Origin: Prosopocoilus inquinatus
Lineage: Eukaryota; Arthropoda; Insecta; Coleoptera; Lucanidae
Direction: 5' to 3'
Assembly: GCA_036172665.1 (NCBI GenBank)
Contig: CM069875.1
Location: 13,224,001-13,288,000 of the forward strand
Length of the DNA stretch: 64,000 bases
The notes below the pieces were generated by a model. That model had not been told where the DNA came from, made no database searches, and saw only the letters and a program-made list of their open reading frames with translations. Position numbers and translations under genes: made by a program. This document shows, piece by piece, positions 1 to 9,126 of this stretch; within the stretch, counting starts at the first letter, position 1; each line of letters opens with the position of its first letter.

Positions 1-174
1 ACATCCTGGACCTGGACAAAACCTTCATCTTCTGCAGAAATTCCTAAAATTCACATTAATTTGATTCTGCTCTTTACAAAATTGTACAGTTGTAACTTCT
101 CGTTACAATAATACTTGTAAAGTTACAATTTATAGTCATATTAGATCAAATATATATTATGGTTTCTTACATAC

Positions 175-442
175 CTGTTAAGTGCATAGTGGGGTATGCA
201 TTCTTTGTTAATCCTCGCTTCGTGCCTTGCACTTTGAATTCATCATTAAAATGTGAATGACACACTAAATAAGTTTTATATACTTGGTCCAAAGGTTTAT
301 TTGCAAGATCTGGATTGCCAATTAAATTTATCCACTTCCGAAAGAGTTCTGGATCATATCTGGGAAAAGTGTGTCGCTTGCTATATAAATCTTTGCAATT
401 TGGTACACAACACTTTCGTGGTCTGAAGCTGGACTGTTCCAT
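175..442 (-). CDS. THAP-domain protein, first coding exon (partial)
   Basis: About 89 codons encode a C2CH THAP zinc-finger domain, a sequence-specific DNA-binding fold found in nuclear proteins and in P-element-type transposases. Visible marks are the CCVPNC start, the HTFP motif, the central tryptophan in RKWINLIGN and the VCHSHF C-H pair. The ATG at 442 is preferred because it has AACA before it and G after it and leaves the usual short leader before the first cysteine pair; the frame stays open to about 460 without an ATG. The exon ends at a strong donor, CAG|GTATGTAAG, after base 175, and the frame closes just inside the presumed intron. The rest of the gene lies off the left edge. It may be a host regulator or the N-terminus of a domesticated transposase; the window cannot separate these. 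Confidence 0.8.
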
Positions 443-1552
443 TGTTATATTCCCAAACAAGATTCAATATCACCTCTTTACCAAGTTTTTATAAACCAAT
501 AAAATTACTTTCGATATAAGTGATGTAAGTGCACTGTAGGTAAAAACAAGGTAAATTTCAAAAGCACGTTAAGAGGTCGAGGATATGATGCACACACGAA
601 TACACAATGTAAACTAACAAAATAAAACACCATAAATACAAAAAGCACTTTGCTAAAGTATATATTTTTGTCTTTCCGAAATAATTTTTTTTCTGCGTAA
701 CATTACGGTGACATCTAACATTCACAGTTGATTACAACGAGCGATGTTAGCGACTGCAGTGTTTCTTTGCACAACTAATAATGTATATGTAGTTGCATAA
801 AATATAAATCAGGGGCATCCATAAGAGATTCATTTCTATTTATGTGTGTTCTGTGTTTTAAAATTGAGATAATCTATGATTGAGATTGCGAATATGCCCA
901 CTAGAGTCTAGCCACTATCAGACCCGAAGGCGCCACGAAAATTGCCGAGCAAAAGATGATAGTATTTTCATTCATATTGAATTATGTAATTATTTTCCCC
1001 AGTGATTCAAAAGTACATACATACATTAAAGAATTATTTAAAATTAATATAAAAATATTTGAAGTACTAAATAACTGGTTTCTGAAATTTAAGGTGTTCT
1101 TTTACTAAGATTATAGCGTTGGGATGTTGAAAAACATAAAGAAAAATACTGGAGGCGTTGTTAGAAATAAAAGAAATCAATCGTTCTCGTGTTGATTAGT
1201 AATCTCTTCAAACTAAATATGAACAAAATAAATATAACATTGGCGGAAAACGAAACAGCAAGCTACAAAGAAAAAATAAACTAATAATAAATAAGAATAT
1301 TGTGCATTTTATTATTATAAATATTGTGTTGAAAAATTCGTTTGCCAAATTTCTAAGGTGAGATCAAATGGCAACAAAATAAGCCACTTTAATTTAACCT
1401 GGGGTTTGAAATTAATTATTGCATAAGACTGTAAAAGCCAAAAAAGTAATATTGCCAAATCAAACAAGAAATTAACAAGCGAATGATGAAATTTTGAACG
1501 CAGACGACATTAATTAGTATTGTTGTCAGATGTGTGTAAAAATAATCATTAG
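443..1552. other. Non-coding AT-rich stretch
   Basis: This is sequence upstream of the THAP exon. It presumably contains that gene's 5' UTR and promoter, but no core promoter element or repeat can be assigned. No reading frame is convincing. Confidence 0.5.
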
Positions 1553-1777
1553 CTGCTTTCTTTCGCTTAAAAGTTTGAATCGTGTTTCGAATAGTTTGGA
1601 CCTGAAATTCGTAGTTGTTGCAATAAAACGCCTGACTGAATTTTTGATTGACAGTTCATTTGTAAATAACTAATTCAATCGAAACAAGTTTTAAAAATAG
1701 AAAGATTCGTAGAAAAGAACGTCTGTTTTTGAATCAAAACACGTTTGGATCACGATTTTGTGAGCGAAAGAAAGCAC
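1553..1777. repeat. Small MITE, copy 1
   Basis: A ~225 bp non-coding element with terminal inverted repeats GCTTTCTTTCGCT at the left and AGCGAAAGAAAGC at the right. A second copy lies at 17024-17235 and shares long blocks such as TTTGGATCACGATTTTGTG and AAACAAGTTTTAAAAATAGA. TIRs, small size and dispersal indicate a MITE. The superfamily is unassigned. Confidence 0.75.
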
Positions 1778-2551
1778 CTATTTTCGACCCTAGGGAACAT
1801 CGGGAAAATTGTACACACTTTAATGGGATGGGAAATTTTTAGTTAAGCTGCCAAATTTTATGACAAGCGTTAATAAAAATTTTAAAATATTACATTTGAT
1901 ATAAAAAATGAACAAGGCTAAAGAACATAAAATTCTGTCTTAACATGAGGCAAAATATTTCCCACATAAAATAAATTTAAAGTCGACATTTCGAAGTTTT
2001 CTGACACTTAAACGTCGCAAACGTCAAATGCACATTTATGACAGTGCAACGATGCAAATTAATTAAAACTACTTTGTTATAATTATTAAATTATTTTTAT
2101 TGAAAGGAATAACGTAATGGAGCACGAAATTACATTATAAAGCTTCGCAAGCCAGGATCTGAATAAATTTGTCAAACAGAGCAAGTAATTTTTACGTTAT
2201 ATTATAGAGTTCCTCTTTGTGCCACAACAACCAAAGAAGAAAGAAGACTAAAGAAGTTTGAGTAAGGAAAGTTAAGAAAACAATTTTTTTATTTTGTACC
2301 TACCGTGTAAAATTTCAAACTACTTTACCCTTAAATTAAGATTTGGCCGTAATTAAATCATTTGTAGAATTAGTACTGTCTACCGATACCGCCAGAAAAC
2401 TATACCTGAGCCAATCTGAGCAAAGAAACACAACTTTACTGAGCATATACGCGAAACTGTCAAAGAAGCTGACATCTGTCAAAAATGACGTCACGGATAA
2501 ATTAGACTATCTATTTTTACAATTTGCACATGCGTGTAACACCAAATATAT
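1778..2551. other. Non-coding stretch left of the gypsy element
   Basis: No supported gene. An 83-codon frame at 2343-2594 starts without an ATG and runs into the neighbouring LTR, so it is not believed. A CRE-type palindrome TGACGTCA sits at 2486-2493; alone it proves nothing. Confidence 0.4.
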
Positions 2552-2872
2552 TGTTACGTTTCTAGGGTTTAAATTTATTTATTTAAACGAATAAAACACT
2601 CGGTGAAAACTTAACCGTAATTTAATAACGCTTACAAACTATTTTATTTGTAACAATTTATTTACACGCTAAAATCTAACTTCGACGATCGCTGTTAGAA
2701 TTCGATTGACTCCTGAGTCCACTCTGGCCGATTTTATATCCTTTGCTGCCGTCTCGAATTTTCCAAGCTGGAAAATTCGAGTTTGTTCGATGGTGGCGTG
2801 ACGGCCAATGACGCATAAGGAACCTACTTCTTGACGCCTTCAGTTTGACAGTAAGCCGGGTGGCGCGCCACA
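2552..2872 (-). repeat. 3' LTR of gypsy element
   Basis: A 321 bp direct repeat of 9127-9451 differing by scattered substitutions and small indels. It is bounded by TG/CA-type ends. The level of difference suggests an old insertion, since LTRs are identical at integration. Confidence 0.93.
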
Positions 2873-3480
2873 CTGCCCCCTTCTTAAAAACGTTTCGTCT
2901 CGAAATGTTCCTGGTGAGTCTTGAAGAATTGTGTCGGAATCTACATGCTGGCCCATTCTTGCAACTTCCCGTCTGGAAGAAGTAGCAGTCCACGGTTTTG
3001 CTGTTGCTGACTATTGCCTGTGGGTGGTGGCTGCAGACTAGGACTTCAATTCCCGTTCTGTGGAAGATGACTTCCAGCATGCTTCGAATTACTCTCCAGT
3101 CTAGTCCGTCCAATCCGCAGCCCAATTTGGGGATGGCTAACTTCATCTGGTGGTTCTCTATTAGCTGTCTGCTCAGGCTATATAGGGCTCTCCAAATACT
3201 TTGATAATCAGGTTTACCGCTTGATGGCTTCTTAGTGACTAAATAATGCACGTGGCGCCTCCGATCTGCCGTCGAATCAATGATCTGCAGACTCTTGCCT
3301 ACCACGGGATGCTGTCTTCGGAGCTCCTCGATTTGGCCAAATTTCTTCCTAAACACCGAGCGATTCCTCTGGACATTTTCAGGTCTTCTGCTACGAAGAG
3401 GGCCAGACTGTACTCCAGTGGCACTTTAAAGAGATCTTGTTGCTTTTCCGTGGTCACTCCAAAACCGTGCCTTGCTTCCT
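2676..3480 (-). pseudogene. Macrodomain (TARG1/OARD1-like) plus CCCH zinc-finger ORF carried by the retrotransposon
   Basis: After the integrase stop, and starting no later than about 3480, a reading frame encodes a macrodomain of the TARG1/C6orf130 type. In that family the enzyme removes ADP-ribose from acidic side chains and deacylates O-acetyl-ADP-ribose. Visible motifs are VFRKKFG, YLVTKK and LAIPKLGCGLDGLDW. The first lysine cluster and the aspartate of GCGLD match the places where I recall TARG1's catalytic Lys and Asp. About 40 residues after the macrodomain comes a CCCH finger, C-x7-C-x5-C-x3-H (residues 124-142 of the longer frame), which usually binds RNA. One single-base frameshift at about 3355 separates the first part, which ends in MSRGIAR, from the rest. 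The frame runs through the polypurine tract into the LTR and stops at 2676; a start codon cannot be fixed. It occupies the env position, but no signal peptide or membrane segment is seen. Confidence 0.85.
2873..2890 (-). promoter_or_regulatory. Polypurine tract of gypsy element
   Basis: On the minus strand the bases directly before the 3' LTR read TTTTTAAGAAGGGGGCAG. This purine run is in the expected place for the plus-strand primer of reverse transcription. Confidence 0.75.
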
Positions 3481-3533
3481 TTGGCGTGATGAGACATGAA
3501 GGTTTCGAAGTTCACTTCGGAAACTTGTGCCCT

Positions 3534-4860
3534 TTATACTATCCCTTCATCTGCTTCTCCATGGTAAGGGGCTATCCGGTTGAAGTGGATTACTTTGGGT
3601 TTGCCATGGGGGACCTTCTTGATGCGGTAAACGACGTCGTTGATCCGTTTCATCACTTTGTAAGGACCTTCCCAAGAAGACTGCAGTTTTGGGGACAGGC
3701 CTCGACGTCTTTGGGGGTTATAAAGCCAGACCAGTGCTCCAGGTTGGTATCCCCCGTGTTGAGCGTTGATGTCATAGTGCTCCTTCATCCGATCGCTGGC
3801 CGTCTGTATATTGTGACGCACTTGGTTGTGGATGTCGTCCATTTTCCTGCGTAATTTGCTCACGTAATCTTCGTCGGCAGAGACTTCGCCAGGCTTCACA
3901 CCAAACTTCAGGTCGCAGGGCAGTCTCGGCTCTCGCCCGAATACCACTTTCGCCGGAGTCTCCCCTGTTGTCTCATGAATGGACGAGCGGTATGCCATTA
4001 GGAACAGGGGAATGTACGTGTCCCAGTCCCTCTGATGATCGGAAACGACCTTGGACAAATGTCGGTTGATGATTCTGTTGAACCTTTCCACCATTCCGTC
4101 TGACTGTGGGTGGAGTGCAGTTGTTCGAGTTTTTCGTACGCCGAGCAGAGTACACACGTTCTTGAACAAGGCCGATTCAAAGTTCCTTCCTTGGTCTGAA
4201 TGCAGTTCCATAGGTGCACCATACCGACTGATCCATTCCCTGACAAGGACTTCCGCAATAGTGACTGCCTCTTGGTTAGGTAGGGCGTAAGCTTCAACCC
4301 ACTTGCTAAAATAGTCCATTACCACGACGATATAGTTGTTTCCACCATTCGTTTCTGGAAATGGGCCGGCTACATCGATGGCAACTCTCTCAAAAGGACT
4401 TCCAACGTTGTACTGTCTCATGGGGGGCCTTGCCTCGCCTATGGGGACCGTTACTGGCTGCGCAGACTGCACACTTTCTGCACTAATTCTTCACGTCTTC
4501 CTTGCAGTTCACCCAGTAAAATCTTTCGCGCACCTTCTCCATAGTCTTCTTAACTCCCAGATGCCCTCCCGAAGTTCCATCGTGAAGTTCCCTCAGAACT
4601 TCTGGCACCCTATTCTTGGGGATTAGTAACTGTGTCTTCTGTTCCATGCCTTCCTGATTCTCTATGCTTCGTCTCAGAAGACCACGATCCAACACTATGG
4701 AGTCCCACTGCGCCCAGTATGATTTCACGGACGGTGCACATGGTGCTACCTCTTCCCAGATAGGCCTCGCGTCCCTGCTTTTCCACTCTAGCACTAATTT
4801 CAAATCCGGGTCGTTTTCCTGGTCTCTTCGCAGTTCTTCGCCTTGCCATTTGTCGTCAAC
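3534..4860 (-). pseudogene. Gypsy integrase (HHCC, DDE core, GPY/F module)
   Basis: The integrase inserts retroelement cDNA into the chromosome. The HHCC zinc finger is seen in HDGTSGGHLG and CRKCAVC. An in-frame TAG lies just before CRKC, at a place where the family usually has Trp. The DDE catalytic triad is present: AIDVAGPF, HSDQGRNF and DGMVERFNR. The C-terminal GPY/F module (GPYKVMKRIND) is present, and the frame ends at 3534 with GEADEGIV. A one-base indel in the C run near 4420 shifts the frame between the zinc finger and the catalytic core. With these two lesions the copy cannot make integrase without recoding. Confidence 0.9.
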
Positions 4861-5650
4861 AATGGCTGTCCCCGCAGTCGTACAAAATCGTACTCCTGAA
4901 GTCGTTCGATCCATCGTGCAACTTGCCCTTCTGGGTTCTTGAAACGGAGAAGCCATTTTAGAGCGGCATGGTCGGTCCTCAGGAGGAAGCGTCTACCGTA
5001 CAAGTACTTGTAAAAGTGTTCTATCGTTTTTACGACGGCTAGCAATTCCCTTCTTGTGACGCAATAGTTTCGTTCCGGCTTTGATAGGACTTTACTGAAG
5101 TAGCCGATCACCTTCTCTTGCCCCTCTTGTATCTGGGAAAGTATGCCACCGATCCCAACGTTGCTAGCATCTGTGTCCACGACGAATTTGCCTTCCGGGA
5201 GAGGATAACTCAGAATAGGAGCACTAATCAAGTACTGCTTTAGTTGTTCAAAGCCAATTTGACACTGTTGGTCCCATTCAAATGGACGACCTTCTTCAGT
5301 GAGTTTTGTCAACGGCTTAGCAATGTCTGCAAATCCAGGAACGTAGCGCCGATAGTAAGTGCACAGGCCAAGGAAACTCCTTATTTGGTGTTTATTTCTG
5401 GGAGTTGGCCATTTTTTCACCACCTGAATCTTCACAGGATCCACGGCGATTCCATTTCCATTAACAATGTGCCCCAGGTAATTCACTTCCTTCTGGAACA
5501 GGTGACACTTCTTGAGGCTAAGCTTTAGTCCAGCTCCGCGAAGCCGCTGGAACACTCCTTCCAGGTCCTTAGGTGGTCGTCGAACGTCTTTCCCACGACA
5601 ATTATGTCATCAATTATGTCATCAAGGTACACCATGCACGTCAGTTCTTC
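4861..5650 (-). pseudogene. Gypsy reverse transcriptase C-terminal part and RNase H
   Basis: The retained part begins at the YLDD catalytic motif of RT (near 5600-5630), then the thumb (NYLGHIVNGNGIAVDP) and RNase H (FVVDTDASNVGIGGIL, TRRELLAVV, RTDHAALKWLL). The fingers and most of the palm, roughly the first two thirds of RT, are absent: the protease ORF joins directly to YLDD, and out of frame. Right at the joint is a 12 bp tandem duplication (AATTATGTCATC type, 5600-5625). After RNase H (EGQVARWIERLQEYDF) the frame shifts and the usual linker to the integrase is missing. The element therefore cannot encode a working RT. Confidence 0.9.
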
Positions 5651-6620
5651 CCTTGGATCCATTTTCTACCTCGAATACATCTTGATAGCGGCCGATCAGA
5701 TTCTTTGCTTTTGTCTTCTGGTCTGGAGTCAATTCCTGGGCTGCTGACATAACCATTTCCCATAATTTCGTTGGGACTTTTGCTTCTGGCACGTTTGCTT
5801 CAAGTTGGCGGGAGATGGAGGACACCATGGTGCAGCTTCCCAAGATGGTTCCTTTCTTGATATTGACAGAGAAACAATTGACGTTCATCAGGCGGACAGG
5901 TACTTCCTTCTTCGCCGTCAACAACATTTTCACAACGAGGACTCCTCTTCCAATTCTCTGATCATCAGTATTAGGTTCAACCATAATGACTTGCCCATCT
6001 TGAAAAACACCGTCCAGTTTTGCGTCGACGATAACCTCAGTCCTGCTTGGTAATACAACGTCTTCAGCGAGGACTACTCGAGCGGCCACGTCTCCTTGTT
6101 GATGTAGAACCAACTCCTCATTATTGACCGCCATCACGCCACGCTTTAAGTCCAATTGAAACCCGTGGGCACACATGACGTCTATGCCCAAAATTGCCTC
6201 GTCCTCTATGTCTGCCACCAGTGCACGGTGTTTTATTGGAGTTGAACCAATGGTGATGATAACCTCTACTTCACCGTGGACAGTTGCTGATGTTCCAGTT
6301 GCAGTTTTCAGTGTCCACTTGGTCGGCTCGGTGCGTCCAAATGACTTGATGACGTCGGGTCTTAGGATGGTCTTCGTCGCACCCGTATCCAACAACATGG
6401 TGTGAGGAATATCATCAATGGTAACATCCACGAAGACACTGCTGGTTAACTGCCGTAGGGATATTACCTGTTTGGCTTTCGTCTTTGAGGGCCTTTGAAT
6501 ACGGGTCGACGTTTGCCCCTCTGCATCGACCCGGCTTAGTTTAACTGTGGCTTCCTTGGATCCTGTCTGGGCTTTGGACATCGCCTGCGAACATGTCCTT
6601 CCTCCTGGCAATTCCAACAC
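5622..6620 (-). pseudogene. Gypsy aspartic protease and N-terminus of pol
   Basis: A 332-codon frame encodes a retropepsin-type protease that would cleave the Gag-Pol polyprotein. The active site MLLDTGATKTIL lies about 80 residues in, and the flap/hydrophobic motif AILGIDVM follows. The C-terminal part leads to the start of RT (DQKTKAKNLIGRYQDVF), where the deletion cuts it off. The frame begins inside gag in the -1 frame, so the original protein was probably made by -1 frameshifting. The frame has no ATG at its start, consistent with that. Confidence 0.88.
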
Positions 6621-7914
6621 ACCAGCGGATTCTTCTGCTTGAAGACCTGTTCCACAATGCGGCGAACATCCTCGGCGGTGGTATACTCCCTGGGTCGCTC
6701 CTTTATAGCAGATCCCACCTTGGCGTTAGCGGATTCTTCCTCTTCTTCCTCTTGGAAGTCCATAGCCACTCGCACCTTGACATGCCCTCTTGAGACTCGT
6801 CTCGCCGCTTCAAATTCCAAGGCATAAGCCAATGCGTTCTTGGACGTCTTCGGATGGGTCATTCTCAATGCCTGCTGGTTGTCTGGGTCACGTATTCCAT
6901 CTATGAAGGTCTGCACCGTCAAACATTTGAGGAATTCAACAGGAGCTGTGGGATATGCCAACTGGGCCAGACGCGCTACGTCTGCTTCGAATTCCTGAAA
7001 ACTTTCTCCGGATTTCTGACAGCGATTCCTCAACTGCGCATGGTATACCTCGGTCAGATGGGCCTGTCCGTAACGCATTTCCATCCTATTCACCAGCTTG
7101 TCGAAGTCTTCTTGTTCCTCTGGGGGCATCGTCTGTAGCACATCGATAGCGTCCCCTCTCAAGGCCACAATTAACGAAGTGGCTTTTTTGCTGGACGTCC
7201 ATCTGTTTGCCTTTGCTGCTGCTTCGAACTGTTTGAAGTAGTTGGGCCAAGAAGACTTTCCATCGAACGTTGGTGGTCTTATTTTCAATTTCGAATTTTC
7301 TGCTGGTCCTTCCTCAATTCGGGTTCATTATTTTCTAGTATTTCTACTGGTGGCTGATCCCCGAACACTCGCAACCCCGCCATGATTTGTTCCAGATTTT
7401 TGATTTTGTTATCCTGCTGGAATATTATTTCTTCCACATTTTCTTGCAGGTTTCTTGTTTCTTCCGATATTTTTACCACTAGTTTATCTTCGAGTCCTTT
7501 CGTCTGTTCTAGAAATTCACCCTTCAAATTTCCAGACTGTTCTTGAAACTTCTTGTCCAAATTTCTGGATTGTTCTCGAAGTTCGTCCTTGAAATTTCCA
7601 AATTGTTCTAGAAACTTCTCGTCCAAATTTCTGGATTGTTCTCGAAGTTCGTCCTTGAAATTTCCAGATTGTTCTAGAAACTTCTCGTCCAAATTTCTGG
7701 ATTGTTCTCAAAATTCATCCTTCAAGATTTTATTAAAATCGGTGGGACCACACGAAAAGGAACGTCTCTGGATCTGACCAGCTGTCAACAAATCGCATCG
7801 GAGACACTGTTGAAGTGCGCCTTTCAAACCGCAGGTTTCTAACTCTCGTTCTTCCAATTCGGTTTTTAATTCGGCCACTTTTAAGTCTTTCAACAACACT
7901 TTTCTCGTAGCCAT
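6536..7914 (-). pseudogene. Gypsy gag (SAP-like start, coiled-coil repeats, CCHC knuckle)
   Basis: Gag forms the particle that packages element RNA. It starts at the ATG at 7914 with MATRKVLLKDLKV, and the first 40 residues resemble a SAP motif. Next come 22-residue charged heptad-like repeats (FLEQSGNFKDELREQSRNL), then the capsid-like region (PPTFDGKSSWPNYFKQFEA), and a zinc knuckle CWNCQEEGHVRRRC near the C-terminus. Lesions: an in-frame TGA at about 7708-7710, at a position that is Arg in the neighbouring repeats (CGA to TGA is the likely change), and a frameshift near 7290-7320 just before the capsid part. Confidence 0.88.
7496..7712 (-). repeat. 66 bp minisatellite inside gag
   Basis: Three tandem units of 66 bp, with a partial fourth, encode 22-residue repeats of the type NLDEKFLEQSGNFKDELREQ. 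The period keeps the frame and suits a lengthening coiled coil. The units are nearly identical, so the expansion looks more recent than the rest of gag. Confidence 0.85.
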
Positions 7915-8022
7915 TTTTTTGCGATACTGTACTTATTTAATAATCTGATTAAATTTAATTTACTTTAAATTGTTTTTTAGAAAATTTTTTTGTGCAAATC
8001 GTTCTTGATTGCAGTGAAAACC

Positions 8023-8087
8023 TCGAGCAGCCTCTGGACAGCTGTTTCAGCCCTGTTTGGGGCTTCTTCAGCAGAGACGTAGCTCGA
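8023..8087 (-). ncRNA. Hammerhead ribozyme, type I (copy A, intact core)
   Basis: Read on the minus strand: helix I outer part TCGAGC/GCTCGA (6 bp), internal loop TACGT opposite GCT, helix I inner part CTCTG/CAGAG (5 bp), core CTGAAGA, helix II AGCCC/GGGCT with loop CAAACA, core GAAA, a very short helix III (AC-AGCT-GT), then TC with cleavage expected after that C. All conserved core bases are present. ACAGCTGT is self-complementary, so two tandem copies could also pair as a dimeric hammerhead, as described for ribozymes with short helix III. Confidence 0.9.
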
Positions 8088-8335
8088 CATTCCCACTGCA
8101 GACCAAAAACGACTTGCCCAATTTATTCGCAATTGCGATGTAAGAATGATGAACAGATAAAATAGCGACATCTTACTATCGCTTTTTGACCTGACATTGC
8201 AGTAGGATAGACAAATTGAAGCGGGATTTGCTCCTAATAAGTCCCCCATGCAAGGCGGTCATGCTTGCTGTCAAAGCATGATGAAAGTTTTTAGAAAAAT
8301 TGTGTGCAAATCGTTCTTGATTGCAGTGAAAAACC

Positions 8336-8400
8336 TCGAGCAGCCTCTGGACAGCTGTTTCAGCCCTGCTTGGGGCTTCTTCGGCAGAGACGTAGCTCGA
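8336..8400 (-). ncRNA. Hammerhead ribozyme (copy B, core mutated)
   Basis: Same architecture as copy A with all helices pairing, but the core reads CCGAAGA instead of CTGAAGA. The second core base is essential in known hammerheads, so this copy is probably inactive. Confidence 0.82.
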
Positions 8401-8647
8401 CATTCCCACTGCAGACCAAAAATGACTTGCCCTATTTATTCGCAATTGCGATGTAAGAATGATGAACAGATAAAATAGCGACATCTTACTATCGCTTTTT
8501 GACCTGACATTACAGTAGGATAGACAAATTGAAGCGGGATTTGCTCCTAATAAGTCCCCCATGCAAGGCGGCCATGCTTGCTGTCAAAGCATGATGAAAG
8601 TTTTTAGAAAAATTTTGTGCAAATCGTTCTTGATTGCAGTGAAAACC

Positions 8648-8712
8648 TCGAGCAGCCTCTGGACAGCTGTTTCAGTCCTGCTTGGGGCTTCTTCAGCAGA
8701 GACGTAGCTCGA
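8648..8712 (-). ncRNA. Hammerhead ribozyme (copy C, helix II mismatch)
   Basis: CTGAAGA and GAAA are intact and helix I pairs fully. Helix II is AGCCC/GGACT with one central C-A mismatch. It could retain some activity. Confidence 0.82.
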
Positions 8713-8850
8713 CATTCCCACTGCAGACCAAAAACGACTTGCCCAATTTGTTCGCAATTGCGATGTAAGAATGATGAACAGATAAAATAGCGACATCTTA
8801 CTATCGCTTTTTGACCTGACATTGCAGTAGGATAGACAAATCTTCAGCAT

Positions 8851-8901
8851 GCTGAAGAAGCCCCAAGCAGGGCTGAAACAGCTGTCCAGAGGCTGCTCGA
8901 G
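8851..8901 (+). ncRNA. Hammerhead ribozyme, truncated (copy D)
   Basis: Plus-strand copy holding CTGAAGA, helix II, GAAA, helix III and the 3' strand of helix I. The 5' strand of helix I is replaced by the palindromic junction, so the motif cannot fold fully. Confidence 0.75.
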
Positions 8902-9107
8902 GTTTTCACTGCAATAAAGAACGATTTGCACAAAATTTTTCTAAAAACTTTCATCATGCTTTGACAGCAAGCATGACCGCCTTGCATGGGGGACTTATTA
9001 GGAGCAAATCCCGCTTCAATTTGTCTATCCTACTGCAATGTCAGGTCAAAAAGCGATAGTAAGATGTCGCTATTTTATCTGTTTAAATTGTTTATTTATT
9101 TGCACAA

Positions 9108-9125
9108 ACCCGCACACCGACACCA
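9108..9125 (-). promoter_or_regulatory. Primer-binding site of gypsy element
   Basis: One base inside the 5' LTR the minus strand reads TGGTGTCGGTGTGCGGGT. It begins TGG, as expected for pairing with a tRNA CCA end. I cannot assign the tRNA. Confidence 0.6.
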
Positions 9126-9126
9126 C

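Larger units (their letters stand above)
7976..9081 (-). mobile_element. Tandem array of ~312 bp hammerhead-ribozyme units (retrozyme / Penelope terminal-repeat type)
   Basis: Three head-to-tail units on the minus strand start at equivalent points 7991, 8303 and 8616, a period of 312-313 bp. They are followed, after a palindromic junction at 8841-8858, by a unit part in the opposite orientation (8851-9081). The array is flanked by a direct repeat TTTAAATTGTTT at 7964-7975 and 9082-9093, a 12 bp target duplication in the gypsy leader. Each unit carries a 65 nt hammerhead-type motif. Long open frames across the units are by-products of the repeat. Similar units occur at 18183-18336, 21512-21713, 25338-25940 and 55650-55786. 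Confidence 0.88.

Noticed and set aside
2343..2594. 83-codon plus-strand frame
   Set aside because: No ATG at its start, no known motif, and it runs into the LTR.
2676..2872. An env gene at the 3' end of the gypsy element
   Set aside because: No signal peptide, membrane segment or furin-type site; the ORF is a macrodomain plus zinc finger.
3246..7149. Many plus-strand frames opposite gypsy pol and gag
   Set aside because: Shadows of the minus-strand element genes without family similarity.
7977..8931. Overlapping 90-128 codon frames (MGDLLGANPASICLSY...) repeated on the minus strand
   Set aside because: They are translations of the 312 bp ribozyme unit; the same frames recur wherever the unit lies, and non-coding RNA structure explains the conservation better.
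7976..9081. CRISPR-like array
   Set aside because: Repeats are 312 bp, eukaryotic context, and ribozyme units explain them.
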